Part shown: positions 11,055 through 23,470 of the stretch, in pieces
How the letters are laid out: each line of letters opens with the position of its first letter
Position numbering within the stretch: position 1 is the stretch's first letter
DNA from: Ahaetulla prasina
Lineage: Eukaryota; Chordata; Lepidosauria; Squamata; Colubridae
NCBI RefSeq assembly: GCF_028640845.1
Contig: NC_080541.1
Coordinates: forward strand, 178,352,502-178,416,501
DNA length: 64,000 bases
Direction of reading: 5' to 3'
Program-made: the position numbers and the translations under genes
The notes under the pieces: generated by a model
What the model saw: only the letters and a program-made list of their open reading frames with translations
What the model was told of the DNA's origin: nothing
Database searches by the model: none

Positions 11055-12400
11055 TTCAATTAGAATAGAGCTGCAAGAGACCTTGGAGGTGTTCTAGCCC
11101 AGCCCCCTGCTCAAGCAGAAGACCCTATACCATTTCAGACCAGTGACTGTCAGTCTCTTCTTAAAAACCTGTAGTGATGAAGCACCAACAACTTCTAAAG
11201 GCAAGTTGTTCCACTTGTAAATTGTTCTCACTGTTAGGAAGTTTCTCTTTAATTCCAAGTTGCGTCTCTCCTTGATTAGTTTCCATCGTTTCTTGTTCTG
11301 CCCGCTGGGGTGCTTTGGAAAACAAGCTGACTCTCTCCTCTTTGCAGCAGCCCCTCAAATATTGGAACACTGCTATCATCCCCCCTCTCCCCAGTCCTTC
11401 TTTTCTCTAGACTAGCTAAACTCAAATCATTCTTCATATGTTTTAGTCTCCAAACCTTTAATCCACTTAGTTGTTCTTCTCTGCACTTGTTCCAAAGTGT
11501 CAACATCTTTTTTGTAATATGGTAGATGCAGTATTCCAGGTGTGGACTTACTAAGGCTTTATAAAGCAGTACTAATACTTCAAATGACTTTGATTCTATG
11601 CTACTGTTTATACAACCAAGGATTGTATTGCCTATTTTGGCTGCAACTGCACACTGCTGGCTCATATTTAAGTGATTGTCCATTAGGACTCCAAAATCTC
11701 TCACACAGTTGCTGTTTTTGAGCAGGTTTCGTCTAATCTGTACTTGTACTTTTGGTTTTTCCTGCCTAAATGTAAAACCTTGCTTTTCTCCACATTAAAT
11801 TTCATTTTGTTGGCTAGGGCCCATTGTTCAAGTATGTCAAAATCTTTTTGAATCCTGAACTTGTCTTCTGGAGCGTTGGCTATTCCTCCTGCCAGTTTAG
11901 TGTCATCTGCAAATTTGATGAGTTCCCCTTCTATTCCTTCAACTAAATCATTTATGAAGATATTGAAGAGTACTGGGCCTAAGACAGAACCTTGTGGTAG
12001 CCCGCTGCATACTTCCCTCCATACAGCTGTAGTATCATTAAGGACTACTCATTAAGTATGGTTTGTCAGCCAATTATCAATCTATCTGGTGGTGATGCTG
12101 TCTATCCCACATTTTTCTAGCTTACCAAGAAGTAGACTGTGATCTACTTTGTCGAATGTCTTACTGACATCTAAGTATATTATGTTCACAGCATTTCGCT
12201 GGTCTATTAATTTACTCACTTTGTCAAAAATGAAATAAGATTGCTTTGGCATGATCTGTTTTTAACAAAACTATGCTGACTTTTAGTTATAACTTTATTT
12301 TTTTTTAGATGTTCGCAGATCTGTTTTTTTATTATCTTTTCCCAGGTATTAATGAATTTAATAACAGATATTAAATTGCTGTTTTAGAAGAGCAGAACTC
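11055..12400 (-). mobile_element. CR1 LINE, 3' half with RT fragment
   Basis: A classical reptile/bird CR1 3' end begins near 11060 (GAGACCTTGGAGGTG-type words). Reading the minus strand from about 12360 gives RT blocks YLDVSKTFDKV, LPQGSVLGPVLF, NIFINDL and KFADDTKLAG, with a premature stop near 12055. An open frame at 11704-11276 is the thumb/C-terminal region. Confidence 0.92.
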
Positions 12401-12870
12401 AGCAACATCACCTCAGCATACTAGCATTCTCTAATTGTCCTTCTTAGGCAACACCACAAGGCAAATAGCAATAATCCACCATAGATTTTGATTACATTGA
12501 TCAACTATTCGTTTCTCAAGAGATGAAGCTGCTTGCATATTGTTTCTGTTTTTAAAAAGGTGTTAATCAGGATACCAATGACCTAAAAAAAACTTTCCTC
12601 CCTCCTTTTTCAAACTATATCTGATCTTTTAGGATGCATTTATAAACGCATATAGAAAAGGATCTTTCAGGAAAGAAATGGCAAACTGAAGACAGTAGAG
12701 CAGATTACCATAAGAGAATGAAGAAACTGATTCTTCATTAATCCCACTCCATAGAAAGAGATGACTTAAAGTCACACAAAAGTGCTCCAGATACCTACTT
12801 CTTGTGAGGAGACTGTAAGACATGGTCTCTGGTGGGTTTAGAGCCTGTAAGAGATGAGGGAATAGCTATC
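12401..12870. other. Spacer, no feature seen
   Basis: Non-coding, unique-looking sequence between the CR1 and an endogenous retroviral remnant. Confidence 0.4.
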
Positions 12871-13230
12871 TTATTGCTCAAACCATGGTTGGTCCGTTCA
12901 AAAGGACACAGGTTTTCTTACCTCCTTTTCTAATCACTTTCAGAAAGTGCTTAACTGCTTTTCAGCTATTAGGATCCTTAGATCAACAGGTTTTACAGCA
13001 CCAGGTAAGTTTCCTTCAATCCTTAGATAGAGAAGTTTTAAGTACAAGGCCTTACTTACTTTTTTTTTGGAATAAACTGCAAATGGCCATTAGAATTTTG
13101 ATTTTGGAAAGTTATAAACAGACTAAGGTACAAATGCCCAAGCAGGGGACCAAAGCAAAGATGGCATGCACAATTAATCCAGACATGGATCCAGGTAATC
13201 CAAAAAAGGATCCTGCACCTGTGGTAAAAT

Positions 13231-14506
13231 CAGGGGTAGAATGCTACGGGATCGAACCGGATCAGGCGAGTAGATAGCGGAGATTGGGTCTGGTTTGCCG
13301 AATTGGTAGCAATCGCTGGCTAGCCACTCCCCCGAACCAGTCCACGGCCCGCAGTCCAGCCTTTGCAAGCTGGACACTGGGACACCAGGAAGGCAGCTGC
13401 GCCATCTGCCCGCTGCCTGATTACCCTTCGGTCAGGCCCCGGAGCCACAACTTTCTCGCCACCTGCCTCAACCGGGCCTTGCCCCGGAGCCGCACCCGCT
13501 CTCCCTTCACCACGTAGCATGTACTGACCTTTCTCCAGCGGCCGGCTTCCAGAAAAAGCAAGCATCCGAAAGTTACCAGAGCCACTCTCCTTCTTGAATA
13601 TGCTGCCACCATCGTCACCTTGTTCCATGCACCGGCTGCGCAAGCGCATACCATTTATTTCATTCATTTCTCAGCGGCGGCTTCCAGAAAAAGCAAGCAT
13701 CCGAAAGTTACCAGAGCCACTCTCCTTCTTGAATATGCTGCCACCATCGTCACCTTGTTCCATGCACCGGCTGCGCAAGCGCATACCATTTATTTCATTC
13801 ATTTCTCAGTGGCAGGTTGGGTGTGCGCTTGCGCAGCCGGCACATGGAACAAGGCGGCGATGATGGTGGCATATTCAAGAAGGAGAGTAGCTCTGGTAAC
13901 TTTCGGACGCTTGCCTTTCCTGGAAGCCGGCCGCTGGAGGAAGGTAAGTACACGCAGCATGGCGAAGGGAGAGCAGGCGGCAGGTCCGGGGCAAGGCTGG
14001 TGTCGGGGAATGGTGCATCCCCCGACCCAGTTGAGGCAGGCGGAGAGCAGGTGGCGGCTCTGGGGCCTCGGGGAATGGGGCGTCCCTGGGCCCTGACCGA
14101 AGGCAAAGGGCGAGCGGGTGGCAAGTGGGCAGCAGGTCCGGGGAAAGGCCGGAGTCAGGGAATGATGCATTCCCTGACCCGCTTGAAGCCGGTGGCAGCT
14201 CCGGGGCCTCAAGGAATGGCGCATCCCTGGGCCCTGGCCCCCAACCCAAGGTGAAGGGCAAGCGGTTGGCAAGCGGGTGGAGAGGCTGCAGCTGCAGGCA
14301 TCTCGCAAAAAGGGAAAAGGCAGAATAGAAATTAAAAAAATTTTCCTACTGGGTTCTGTGGGCGTGGCTTGGTGGGGGGGTTGTGACTGAGTGGGCATGG
14401 CTGTGAGTGACATTGAGTTGGCCATGCCCACTCAGACACATGACACACCTACCCACCAAGCCACACCCACAGAACCGGTAGGGAAAATTTTTAGATTTCC
14501 CCCCTG
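13231..14506. mobile_element. hAT element (CAGGGGT family) with internally duplicated and inverted GC-rich block
   Basis: A perfect duplication GGTAAAAT (13223-13230 and 14507-14514) flanks CAGGGGTAGAATGC...CCCCCCTG. A block of about 135 bp occurs twice in tandem (about 13540-13670 and 13678-13808) and once inverted (about 13808-13940). The GC-rich interior produces several overlapping open frames that are not genes. Confidence 0.9.
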
Positions 14507-14675
14507 GGTAAAATGCTAGGAAATGGAAGAGGAAGAGGAGGAGGAACAGGAAGAACAGGAGTTTGCCTTAATGTTGGTTCAAATTGACCATGAGTATCAA
14601 ATATACTTTGACGGTACCCTGGATTTGTGCTGATAATTTGGCAAAAATTATTTGCCCTAGCACGAAAGGGGGAAT

Positions 14676-15201
14676 TGTAGGAAGTTAGCACCCACCCCTA
14701 GGAAATATTAAAAAGGCAGAATATTATACCTCCCTAGATGAGAAAAGGAGAAATATACTCTTGGAAAGCAGCCCCCACCTTTGCTAATAGCCATAGAAAG
14801 GCTGGGCCAGCTTATCTACAACACAAAAGTCCTTCACCCTCAAGACATAATAGGATTAGCCCTCTACCTATCTCATCACGACACCTGAGAAGATTACATC
14901 ACCCAGCAAGATTCAACCAAGCCTGGGACTTAAGACAACCTACAAAGTTACCCCTGCATGGCTCCATGATGGTCTGACAACCAATCAGGATACATTCCTT
15001 GTCATAGGAACAGGAGGCAAGTTCAAAGCCTAACAGAGGGTATAAATCTCTCTCCCTCTCTCACCCATGTGCTCTTTTTGCCCAGGACCTCAAACCATGT
15101 GGTCCTGTCTACCATTAAACCACCTTTCCAAGCACTCTCCATGTTTCCAGGGTCTTTCTTCCCACTTGGGAACTGAACCCAGATGAACATTTCTTCCAAC
15201 A
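14676..15201 (+). repeat. Retroviral 3' LTR
   Basis: Starts TGTAGGAAGTTAGCACCC and ends TTCTTCCAACA (TG...CA). It has a TATAAAT box at 15041-15047 and is preceded by the purine tract GAAAGGGGGA. A second copy of the same LTR stands alone at 52739-53289. Confidence 0.85.
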
Positions 15202-16337
15202 AAACTTTGAAGAATTTTGTGAGATAGGACAAATGAAAATAAATTAAGTTTTACAACTCGATTATTTGAATGGACTAAACATCAAGATTCTTAAAAATAA
15301 AAGGAAGAATATAAAGTTAGGTTATTTCATGATCAAGGTTGAAATAGATACGTTGTTATCACATAAGCATGGGAATTCTGATGTTTCGTGGCTATGATTG
15401 ATGTCATTCTAAATCAAACCTGTACAGAAGCATATGAATTCTAAGTCTATAAGCCTTTTCTTTCTTGAAGCTCATCCTTTTACTACATATGGTCCCATTG
15501 TGTCCTAGCCACAAATCCCATAATACTTTCCCGCTGTTTTTCACTTGTTAGACTTCAAGCCTTATATGCTAAGTAGAGTGATGCAGAATCCTTTACTATA
15601 ATGCCACTATAGAAGCCATCACCTAAACAAGGAGCATGAAATTTCCATTTCTCTTAAGGAGCAGAACAGCAGGATTTGTTGGACCAACTTTTTCTTTTCT
15701 TTTTGCGAGGGAGAGGGGACAGTTATTGGAAGATGAAATGTTGCTTTAAGATTCTCATCTGGGGTTCTTCTGGAGAGCTACATGCAGCCTTTGGAACAAT
15801 ATTTTGTATGTTTCTTCTGAACGCTGTCATCAGAACTACAGCAATGCTGTATAGGCTGATTAAAGAAAGCCAAAGCTGCCAGAACTTGATTTCAGAAAGA
15901 AACAAGCAATGTATTATGTGATCAAATTAATCAGTATGAGGACAATACTCCCTCTGTCTTTAGAGGCTACTTTCAGATCCAGAATCGTTTCACATCTGAT
16001 TTTGCCTACAGTAACAGAAGCAAAAAATGCAGCCTTTTCTCTTCCCAAGTTGATCTAAGACAGGAATGCTTAGCAGTTATTAGGTTTATTACTGATTTAT
16101 CTAAGAAATCAAACCACGACTTCATCTGCTAGGCCACAATGTCTAAATTCCTATATTGAGATAGGAATTCCTATCTTAGGAATTCCTATATACCAAATTT
16201 ATTTATTTATACAAACTTCAAAAAAGAGGCCTTCTCTAGTAATGATAATCTGCCTTCATAAAGGCCTTTCGTAGGAAGAATTATTATTAATTTTATAAAT
16301 AGGATTATTTTTTTGGTATGAGGTTAAACTACAATAT
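15202..16337. other. Unique spacer, no feature seen
   Basis: Short frames on both strands without recognisable similarity. No MED8-like coding exon was found. Confidence 0.45.
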
Positions 16338-16600
16338 ACCCAGGGGCCACGGTGGCTCACATGGTAAGATGTTGGGCCTGCACACCGCTGAGGTCAGTGG
16401 CTTGATTCTCGTGAGCAAATAAACCATATAGGGACATGAAAGGAGGCTCCCCTGTTGGCCTACCAGCATTCAGGCATCCTGTGGGTAAAAGGTAACACCA
16501 CCCGAAAAAATTATTTTCACAGAGGCAATCAGCCACCTCGGTGATTCCCGGCTAACGTGTGCCATAATGCCAAACAAAAACAAAAACAAAAACAAGAAAA
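16338..16600 (+). mobile_element. tRNA-derived SINE with CAAAAA tail
   Basis: A box-like TGGCTCACATGGTAAG and B box-like GTGGCTTGATTCTCG lie in the first 70 bp, and the element ends in CAAAAA repeats near 16575-16600. Confidence 0.7.
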
Positions 16601-16799
16601 CCCAATATATCTAATTATTAAGTATGATAAAGAACTAAATAAGTTGTTTAAATGCCTTTATATTAGACATGTTATTTTATTGTAGTGAATTCTTAAATTT
16701 AATAGTTATATATATAAAACAGAGGCCTCTCGTAATGAAGAAGTGATATATACACTGTAGAGATACACAGACACGCACACACCATATGCACATACTATA

Positions 16800-17200
16800 C
16801 ACACACACACTCATTCAAGCCCTGGTTTTCTCACACTTGAACTACTCTAATGCCCTCTACATGGGGTTACCCTTGAAAAGCATTCGTAAGCTTAAACTGG
16901 TACAAAGTATGGCAGTGCGGGCAGACTTTGCAGCCCATGTTACACCACTGTTCTGCAAGGTGAACTGGCTACTTTTCTGCTTCAACGTGTTATTACCTCT
17001 AAAGCCCTACATGGCATGGGTACAGGTTACTTGAGGAACTGTCTCATCCTTATGGGACAGGGTCACCCCATGCGTTCTGGCAGAGGAGGCATTCTGTAGA
17101 TTCTGTCAGACAAAGAATTCTGGATGATGGGATCCAGGAGAAGAGCCCTTTCTGCCATGGCCCGACAATCTTGTGGTGAGTTTGACTCCCATCCTGCTTC
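16800..17200 (+). mobile_element. LINE 3' end (same family as 2466-3066)
   Basis: The frame contains YSNALYMGLPLKSIRKLKLVQ, AHVTPLF and KVNWLLF, matching the C-terminal blocks of the family, followed by TTCTGGATGATGGGATC-type 3' sequence. A CA-rich run precedes it. Confidence 0.7.
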
Positions 17201-18202
17201 TTAAAAGAATGAAATCAGTCACATCAGTCTCTTTTTACTGATAACTCTTTGCAGATGTATTTTTGTTATGGGGAGTAGTTTCATAATGTTACATTCTTTT
17301 CTTACTTGTTTTGTCTTTGATTTGGTTTTTCCTTAAGAGCCAGTTTACCTTTAGCAGTTTTGCTTTAATTCCACTTCATTCCAAAAGTCTATGATTACCG
17401 GTATATTCAAGTCAAAGGCAGGCTCAAAATCCATATTCAAATCTACCATCATCAACCATGGAAACTCATTGGATCACTTTGTCTTATATCAACCTACGAT
17501 AGTTGCTGTATGGCTATAAAGAACATCTCCATGTGCTGTATAACTTCTTCCTAATAAAAAGATAAGACAATAATGGTAACGAACAAATATTAATAAATCC
17601 TTATATGGAATCATATAATTATTAAATGTATTATGAAATTATGTTTTAATTGGGGGAGCTGTTTCAAGCCTTTCTAGATAACTGCAATCGAAATGTACTC
17701 TATTAAGCCAATGTATACATTCTATTAAGATAATGTAGTACTATAAATGGCCTTGCTGAATCTACCAGTCATAATAATACAACGGAGGGAAGTCACCTTT
17801 TTCCCTTAAGGATATGGAAATGAAAGATGGAAGTCCAAAGATGGACTTTGAAGAAGCAAGATTGAAAGAGTATCGGTATTTTGGTGTTGGTGTTTAAGAA
17901 TCCTGAGAACACCGTGGGCACCCGAGAAATCAGATCATTGAACAAATCATCCGAGAGTTCTGATTCAGGACACACATGAACCAAGCTCAAATTATCATGC
18001 TTTGGATCCAATGTGTCAAGGCATGCCTCTCAGAAGGCTTTAATATTGGGTAAGGCACAAGAAAAGAATGACCGAAGGCAAGGTGGATGGAATCAATTAA
18101 GAGACAATGGATTAAAAAGACCTGTAGACCAGGATTGGAACATATTGTCCAAGATTAAATCTATGTGGTTGCTAAAAAGCTACGTCAACTTAATAGTACA
18201 TT
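17201..18202. other. Spacer with a possible LINE remnant
   Basis: 17800-18120 has a weakly coding look (GKAQEKNDRR near 18047), reminiscent of a retroelement C-terminus, but I could not assign a family. The rest shows no feature. Confidence 0.3.
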
Positions 18203-18345
18203 ATAATATATAACAACAGAGTTGGAAGGGACCTTGGAGGTCTTCTAGTCCAACCCCCTGCCCAGGCAGGAAACCCTACACCATCTCAATCAGATGGTTA
18301 TCCAACATTTTCTTAAAAATTTGCAGTGTTGGAGTGTTATCTATC
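18203..18345 (-). mobile_element. CR1 3' end fragment
   Basis: GTTGGAAGGGACCTTGGAGG and following words match the CR1 3' terminus in reverse orientation; about 140 bp only. Confidence 0.85.
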
Positions 18346-18559
18346 ATCACATTTATCTCATCCAGTGTTATCTATCATCACATTTATTCATTAAAAGAAT
18401 AGATTGCTAAACTGGGTTGAATAATACAAATTTTATTATTTTAAATCCATTTTCATACATGGTCACGTTTAGAGGCAGACTGTGAGGTAGGATTTCAACC
18501 AGGTCCTTGGCCTGAGAAGGCAATTATTTGAAGTGTAAGGACGGGAAACATTTATTTCT

Positions 18560-19330
18560 CGGTTCCCCCAGCACAGTTCCCGTCACATTTCTACCCAAAC
18601 GGCCCAGAATGGCGTGGTGGACCAAGAACTCTCGCGAGCCAATTCCAGACTCAGTCAGGTCTCTCCCAACCCTCCTCCGGAGCCTGGGAGAGACTCAGCT
18701 AAGAGGCCGACAGAAACCTCCCTCCAATCAGCAGCGCGGCCTCCCCACCGTGCACCACCCGCCGGGAGCTGTTGGCCTATCAACCTGTCAGAGCGCACCC
18801 CTCCGGGGCAGTCCAACCACTGGCTCCTCCTCAGTGAGGTAAATTATAGTCAGTGCGGCTCTGCCAATCGCCGGCAGAGGAACGCTCGGGGCGCTCCTCT
18901 TTAACTCTGGGGTGACTCCGAAGCGGGTCCACCGAGAAGGAAGACGTGTTCGAGCCGCTCTCAGGGACGCGCCATTTTCCTCCCGTTTGTCCGAGCCATC
19001 GGCGGGTGAGTGCGGTCTTGCAAAGAGGGGAGGGGGGAAAATTTTTCTGTACTTTTTTTAGGTTGCTTTTCGGGGCCTGCAAGAGAGAGAGCCACGCATC
19101 CCGTCCGGCTTCAGGCGCCTGCCTCCCTCCCGTTCTTGCATTCCCCGGCTGCCACACCCTATTCGCTGTGGGCTTGAGACCGATCTCGCCGCCTTCTCCC
19201 CCTCCGCGTACTCGGGAGCTTTTTTTTTCTTTTTCTTTTCGCTCAGCCGGCGGGGAAGTGATTTTCTCTCCCGGCTGCCCGCAGCGCGCGTGACGCAGAG
19301 GCCGACTTGACAGGAGCAGAGCTCCCCGAG
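18560..19330 (+). promoter_or_regulatory. ELOVL1: CpG-island promoter of ELOVL1
   Basis: The base composition changes sharply from AT-rich to GC- and CpG-rich. CCAAT boxes lie at 18639-18643, 18724-18728 and 18864-18868, all on the plus strand and upstream of the inferred first exon. A TCTCGCGAG motif at 18630-18638 matches 9 of 10 bases of the known CpG-island element TCTCGCGAGA. No TATA box is seen. A housekeeping-type dispersed start is inferred. Confidence 0.7.
18900..19005 (+). other. ELOVL1: Probable non-coding first exon of ELOVL1
   Basis: In the middle of a CpG-rich block, a consensus splice donor (GTGAGT) begins at 19006, directly after a stretch containing a YY1-like GCGCCATTTTCC. 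The first coding exon at 28836 has an acceptor and 22 bp of 5'UTR before the ATG, so an upstream leader exon is required. The transcription start is not visible; the left boundary is approximate. The implied first intron is about 9.8 kb. Confidence 0.6.
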
Positions 19331-19680
19331 TCTTTTAAGAGGCAGGAGCATTTCTACTTGAAAGCAACGGGAGCTGGGCAAAGAGGCTATTGCCTTTCTC
19401 AGAAGTACTCCAGCACGGGTTCGCCTACCGCAATGATTTGAAAAAGTGGGGGAAAGGCGGCGGGGGAGACGACGACGACGACATGCTGCTTCAGAAGAGG
19501 CCGAGAATATATTCGTTAAGAGAAATGGGGCCGGAGAGACTGAAGCGCCACTATTCGCCCCGGTCTTCATAACGGATTAATCTGAGGCAAAACTGTCGAA
19601 CGGTAATAGAAGGGAAGAAGGCACAGTTGCTAATCGAAATTCCCCCTCTTCCCCCTCAGCGTACACAAACTCAAGGGCTT
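19330..19680 (+). other. GC-rich start of ELOVL1 intron 1, no supported gene
   Basis: This continues the CpG-rich block and includes a short GAC repeat near 19469. A 60-codon reading frame (19390-19572) crosses it, but it has no recognisable domain and lies inside the inferred intron, so it is not called as a gene. Confidence 0.4.
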
Positions 19681-19681
19681 C

Positions 19682-19689
19682 TGACGTCA
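19682..19689. promoter_or_regulatory. Perfect palindromic CRE (TGACGTCA)
   Basis: An exact cAMP-response element sits just inside the first ELOVL1 intron, at the edge of the CpG-rich block. CREB/ATF proteins bind this palindrome. Function here is inferred from sequence alone. Confidence 0.4.
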
Positions 19690-22600
19690 GTGTGACAGGC
19701 AGATATTCAGTAGTGGAGGCTTTTCGTAATCTTGCAGTCTGATAATAAAACAATCTAATGTTGATATGTAGCTGTTAAAAGCATAAGGATTTGGGTTTGG
19801 TGCCAATGGCATCATAGACTTCCTTTAGGTTCCCCCCCCCCCATTTTTAGGTGAATGCTGAAGTTGAATTTAACCATATTTTGTATATTCGTTTCTTCTC
19901 TCCCTTTTTTCCCCTTCTTCATTCTTGTTTGCTATCCTTAGAAAAATCATTTCCGGAAATAGGATTAATTGTAAAAAGAAACAGAGCGTTTCTGCAGGAG
20001 AAACGGTCAAACTTGTATTATGCCTGTTATAAGTTATTGTACATAGTCTTCTGTATTTGCACAAACTCTTCAGTAAAAATAGAGGGGTTGGAGTAGCAAT
20101 ATCAGAATTTGTAAACAATAGTTTATAGTTCACCATGCAGTTAGAAAGGGACAGAAGGAAGTTAATCATCTGCTCCCCTTCCATCTTTGTTTTCCTTTCT
20201 TTTCAAATGTAGGGTGATAATCTGAGCATTGTTTTCAAGGACTAGGGATAAGGAAGCAAGGAAATGATTTATTAATATGGCTACACATTTATGTAACATG
20301 TTCTGAGCACCAAAAATAAGGAAACCAGAATTTCATTAGAACAAAAAACCAACAACTATTGAGGCATGCATTTGACAAGAATTTGCAATAGTCAGTAATC
20401 TCTCATATCTATATGCACATTACCAGCTGTGTGTTAAATTGCTTGGCAAGTCATTACCCAAGTTGATTCCCTCAAAGTACAGTGTTGAAGATTTTCTAAT
20501 GTTACTATAAATGTAATGTAATGATACTATAAAGATTAACAATATTTTGTGTCACAACCTCTATGGAGTAGACTCTTCATCATATCTGATCAAGGTACAG
20601 AAAAGTTATACCTTAATGAATGTATTTGTTACATGCATAAGAATTAATTTTTATTGCAACACTATATTTTCATTGGAACAGAACGAAAGGGCTATTCCCT
20701 TCTTAGTAAGCTGATGCTGATGTTGGAATTTGAAAAAATAATCAGGCTCATGAAAAATTTATTAGAAATGTTTGCATTTTTAATTTTTTAACATTCTGTA
20801 TTAAACATGTTTATGAAGCTTACATTTAGATATAACAACACTACTCATCTTTCAGTTTAAAGTTATTCTTGCAATATTCATACTATTGAATCAAAATCAA
20901 ATGCACATGTTTCTTTGTGAGTTTTTAAAAAGTTCTAAGCAAAAGATTCATAGACTGCTTAATTTTTTTCCTCTGTTTTGGTCTGCTTAAATTTCTATTC
21001 TTTCCGCCATACAAAGTTAAAGGGACCTTCTCTTCCAAAGTTAGTTCCTGTTTATGGATATTAGGAATAGTGAAGATGAGACCTGAGAAAAATGTATGTG
21101 AATTAAATATATAATCAAATCTTATATTTTTAGATTCAGTAGGCAGAGGTGCATTGATTGTTCTACTCTATTTCAGTTGTATATCAAGACAGTTGTATGC
21201 TCAGTTAGAGATAAGACATATAAATCTGACTTCACAATAAATGTAATATTTAAAATGTATGTCATTGCTGTTGATTTGTTAGAACTGTTTTACATCTACC
21301 CGAAGTCCCAGCTAAGCACAATAGCAATTATTTTCTTTGTTGAGCTGCTTTTATCCTGCATTTGGAGTTGTTAAAGTTTCATGAAGATATCAGATCATGA
21401 GTGAATGGATTGTGCAAGGAGAAGATATTCAATTAGTTTTCTTCCGATACAAAGAATTACTTTTGATTGAGATGGCCTGTAAACCTTTTCTGCCCAGCTT
21501 GTATGCCTGATTCCTGACAAGAGCTGAGTATCTGGAATGTAGTTGTGCGGAAGGGCACATTTCTGGCACATTACTGTGCTTTGCTGACACCTCAGTTATA
21601 TCAAAGAAGTTGTATTCTATGGCGACAGTATTTCAGGGAAATGAAAAGTTTGCATTTTAAATAACTTTGATTACCTAGTCTTCCACTGACTTTCCATTAA
21701 TTTCTTTTCTACTAAACTCAAGTTATGCATCTTGCATTTTAAATATCACCATTCTATAGAAGACACTGTTCACCTGTCTGTCTAATATTGATGTAGGCAC
21801 ATATTGCTGTTTAATAGTTTTGAATGCAGTTCCAGCTATTTCATTCTAATATGCCCTATCACCATTTCCTCCTTCACCTTTCTGAAACATGAAGTTGAGA
21901 GAAATGTACTTCTTCCAGTCCCTTTATTATTTTACAATGCTGTAGCATGTAGGAGCCTATTGAAGTAGTAGTAATAAAAGCCATGGAAAAGTATGGGCAA
22001 GAAAAATGGATATAATTTTTCCTCATTTATTTATAATGTATGACAAATAAGACAAAAACATGGCAGTGTGGAGGACTGGTGGAGAATAGTGGGCTTAAAA
22101 TGTAACTTCATAAAATGCATCTGTTCATAAATGCATTTCTGAAAGCTCAGAAAAATCAAAATTCAGCTGATAGGTATATTAGTCTTTTGAAAAAAAGTTA
22201 AATTATGTTTTATGTAAAGAGAGCAGATGAATGTATGCATGTAATTTTTAAGTGATGTTTGTAATTGTGTAATATTCACTGGGGAACTCTGACTTTCTGG
22301 GTGATTGTCTAAGTGCAGATATTGAGCAAATGTTAAATTCTGCAAAATAAGAGTCTCAGGGTATCTCATAGGGGATATTTCCTTAATAGTTGAAACAATC
22401 TGCCATATGAATGTATAGATCCTAGCATGCACTTGGACTGTAAATGGTTAAGGAAAGGAGCCAAGCATGCTACTTGTCTAGGAGATTATGTGGTCAAGTA
22501 GTTTGTTGTCAAAATCATTATGTACAAGGAACTTACTGTAATATGAATTGGCACGTTGGTAAATAAAAGCAGAAAAAATATTCTGTGTATCTTAGAGATT

Positions 22601-23212
22601 TTATCAATTGTTTAGGTTCCAAATCTGTCTCAGTCTGTCTATTGCTTGTGCTTTGCTGATTACCTGGAGCAGATATGTTTTTTTCAACCTCCCATGAGAG
22701 ACTCATATGACTACCCCATCAAGGCTGTCCTCTTTGAATCAAGGACCTACTTTTAATTGTCCTGGAGCAGTCATTAGTAGGAAACTGCCAATATGCACTA
22801 TGTTTATATACAGTGTTTTACACGGCTTTCTAAATACTGCAGCCTTCTATTAATTCACAAGATATTGCCTAGGATTTAGGTGGAAGTCATTAGTTTTACA
22901 GGAGGTGAATGCATGGGATGAAGTTAGTGAATCGCTTTTGCTTATTCCTTCCCCTGTCTAAAACATTAACTTAAAAAGAGACCTCAGTGTTTTGAGAATT
23001 CAAAAGTTTTAATTGCAGGACTAACAGCAATTCAATTACAATGAAATGATGTTTGCCTTAAGGCAGGTAGGATCACTGCCTGCTCAATTCTGGATTATCA
23101 CTGATGAAACACATGTGACTTTTATTATTGACACAATCTCTGTGATTTCTACCTGTAGAAGGGGTGGTAGGGTATATAGTTGTTGCTATAATAACGTTTA
23201 GCAAGCTCTAGT
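19690..23212 (+). other. ELOVL1 intron 1, unique AT-rich part
   Basis: No repeats or coding segments recognised beyond short poly-C and poly-T runs. Part of the inferred 9.8-kb first intron. Confidence 0.5.
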
Positions 23213-23470
23213 TAAATGAAAGCCAGTTTGGGCTAGTGGTTAAGGCACCAGGCTAGAAAGCAAGAAACTATGAGTTCAAGTGTTGCCTTAGCCATGACAG
23301 CAAGCTGGATGACCTTGGGCCAGTCACAAACACACAGCCAAACTCACCTTACAGGGTTGCTGCTCTGGGGAAAATAGGAGGAAGAGGTGTTGGATATGTT
23401 TGCTGCTTGGATTTATTTGCAGAAATCATAAAGGTAGGATGCAAATAAACAAATAGAAATAAATAAATCA
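23213..23470 (+). mobile_element. tRNA-derived SINE (MIR/CORE-like middle)
   Basis: GGGCTAGTGGTTAAGGCACC (A box) and GAGTTCAAG (B box), then GACCTTGGGCCAGTCAC, the MIR/CORE-like segment, and an AAATAAAT tail. Confidence 0.75.

Larger units (their letters stand above)
12880..15201 (+). mobile_element. 3' part of an endogenous retrovirus, interrupted by a hAT element
   Basis: A 3' LTR at 14676-15201 is preceded by a purine-rich tract (about 14664-14673) and by unassigned internal sequence (12880-13230 and 14515-14663) that is split by a hAT element. No intact viral gene is present, and the internal reading frames are short and could not be assigned to a viral protein. It is an inactive relic. 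The left boundary is approximate. Confidence 0.6.

Noticed and set aside
13594..14431. Cluster of overlapping frames of 90-210 codons on both strands
   Set aside because: All lie inside the duplicated and inverted GC-rich interior of the hAT element; no domain is recognisable and the frames mirror each other.
18528..18904. Two plus-strand frames of about 100 codons in the ELOVL1 promoter
   Set aside because: They overlap CCAAT boxes and CpG-rich promoter sequence and show no domain.
19058..19570. 170-codon minus-strand frame in the ELOVL1 CpG block
   Set aside because: GC-rich shadow frame with low-complexity Arg/Ser; no splice or start support.
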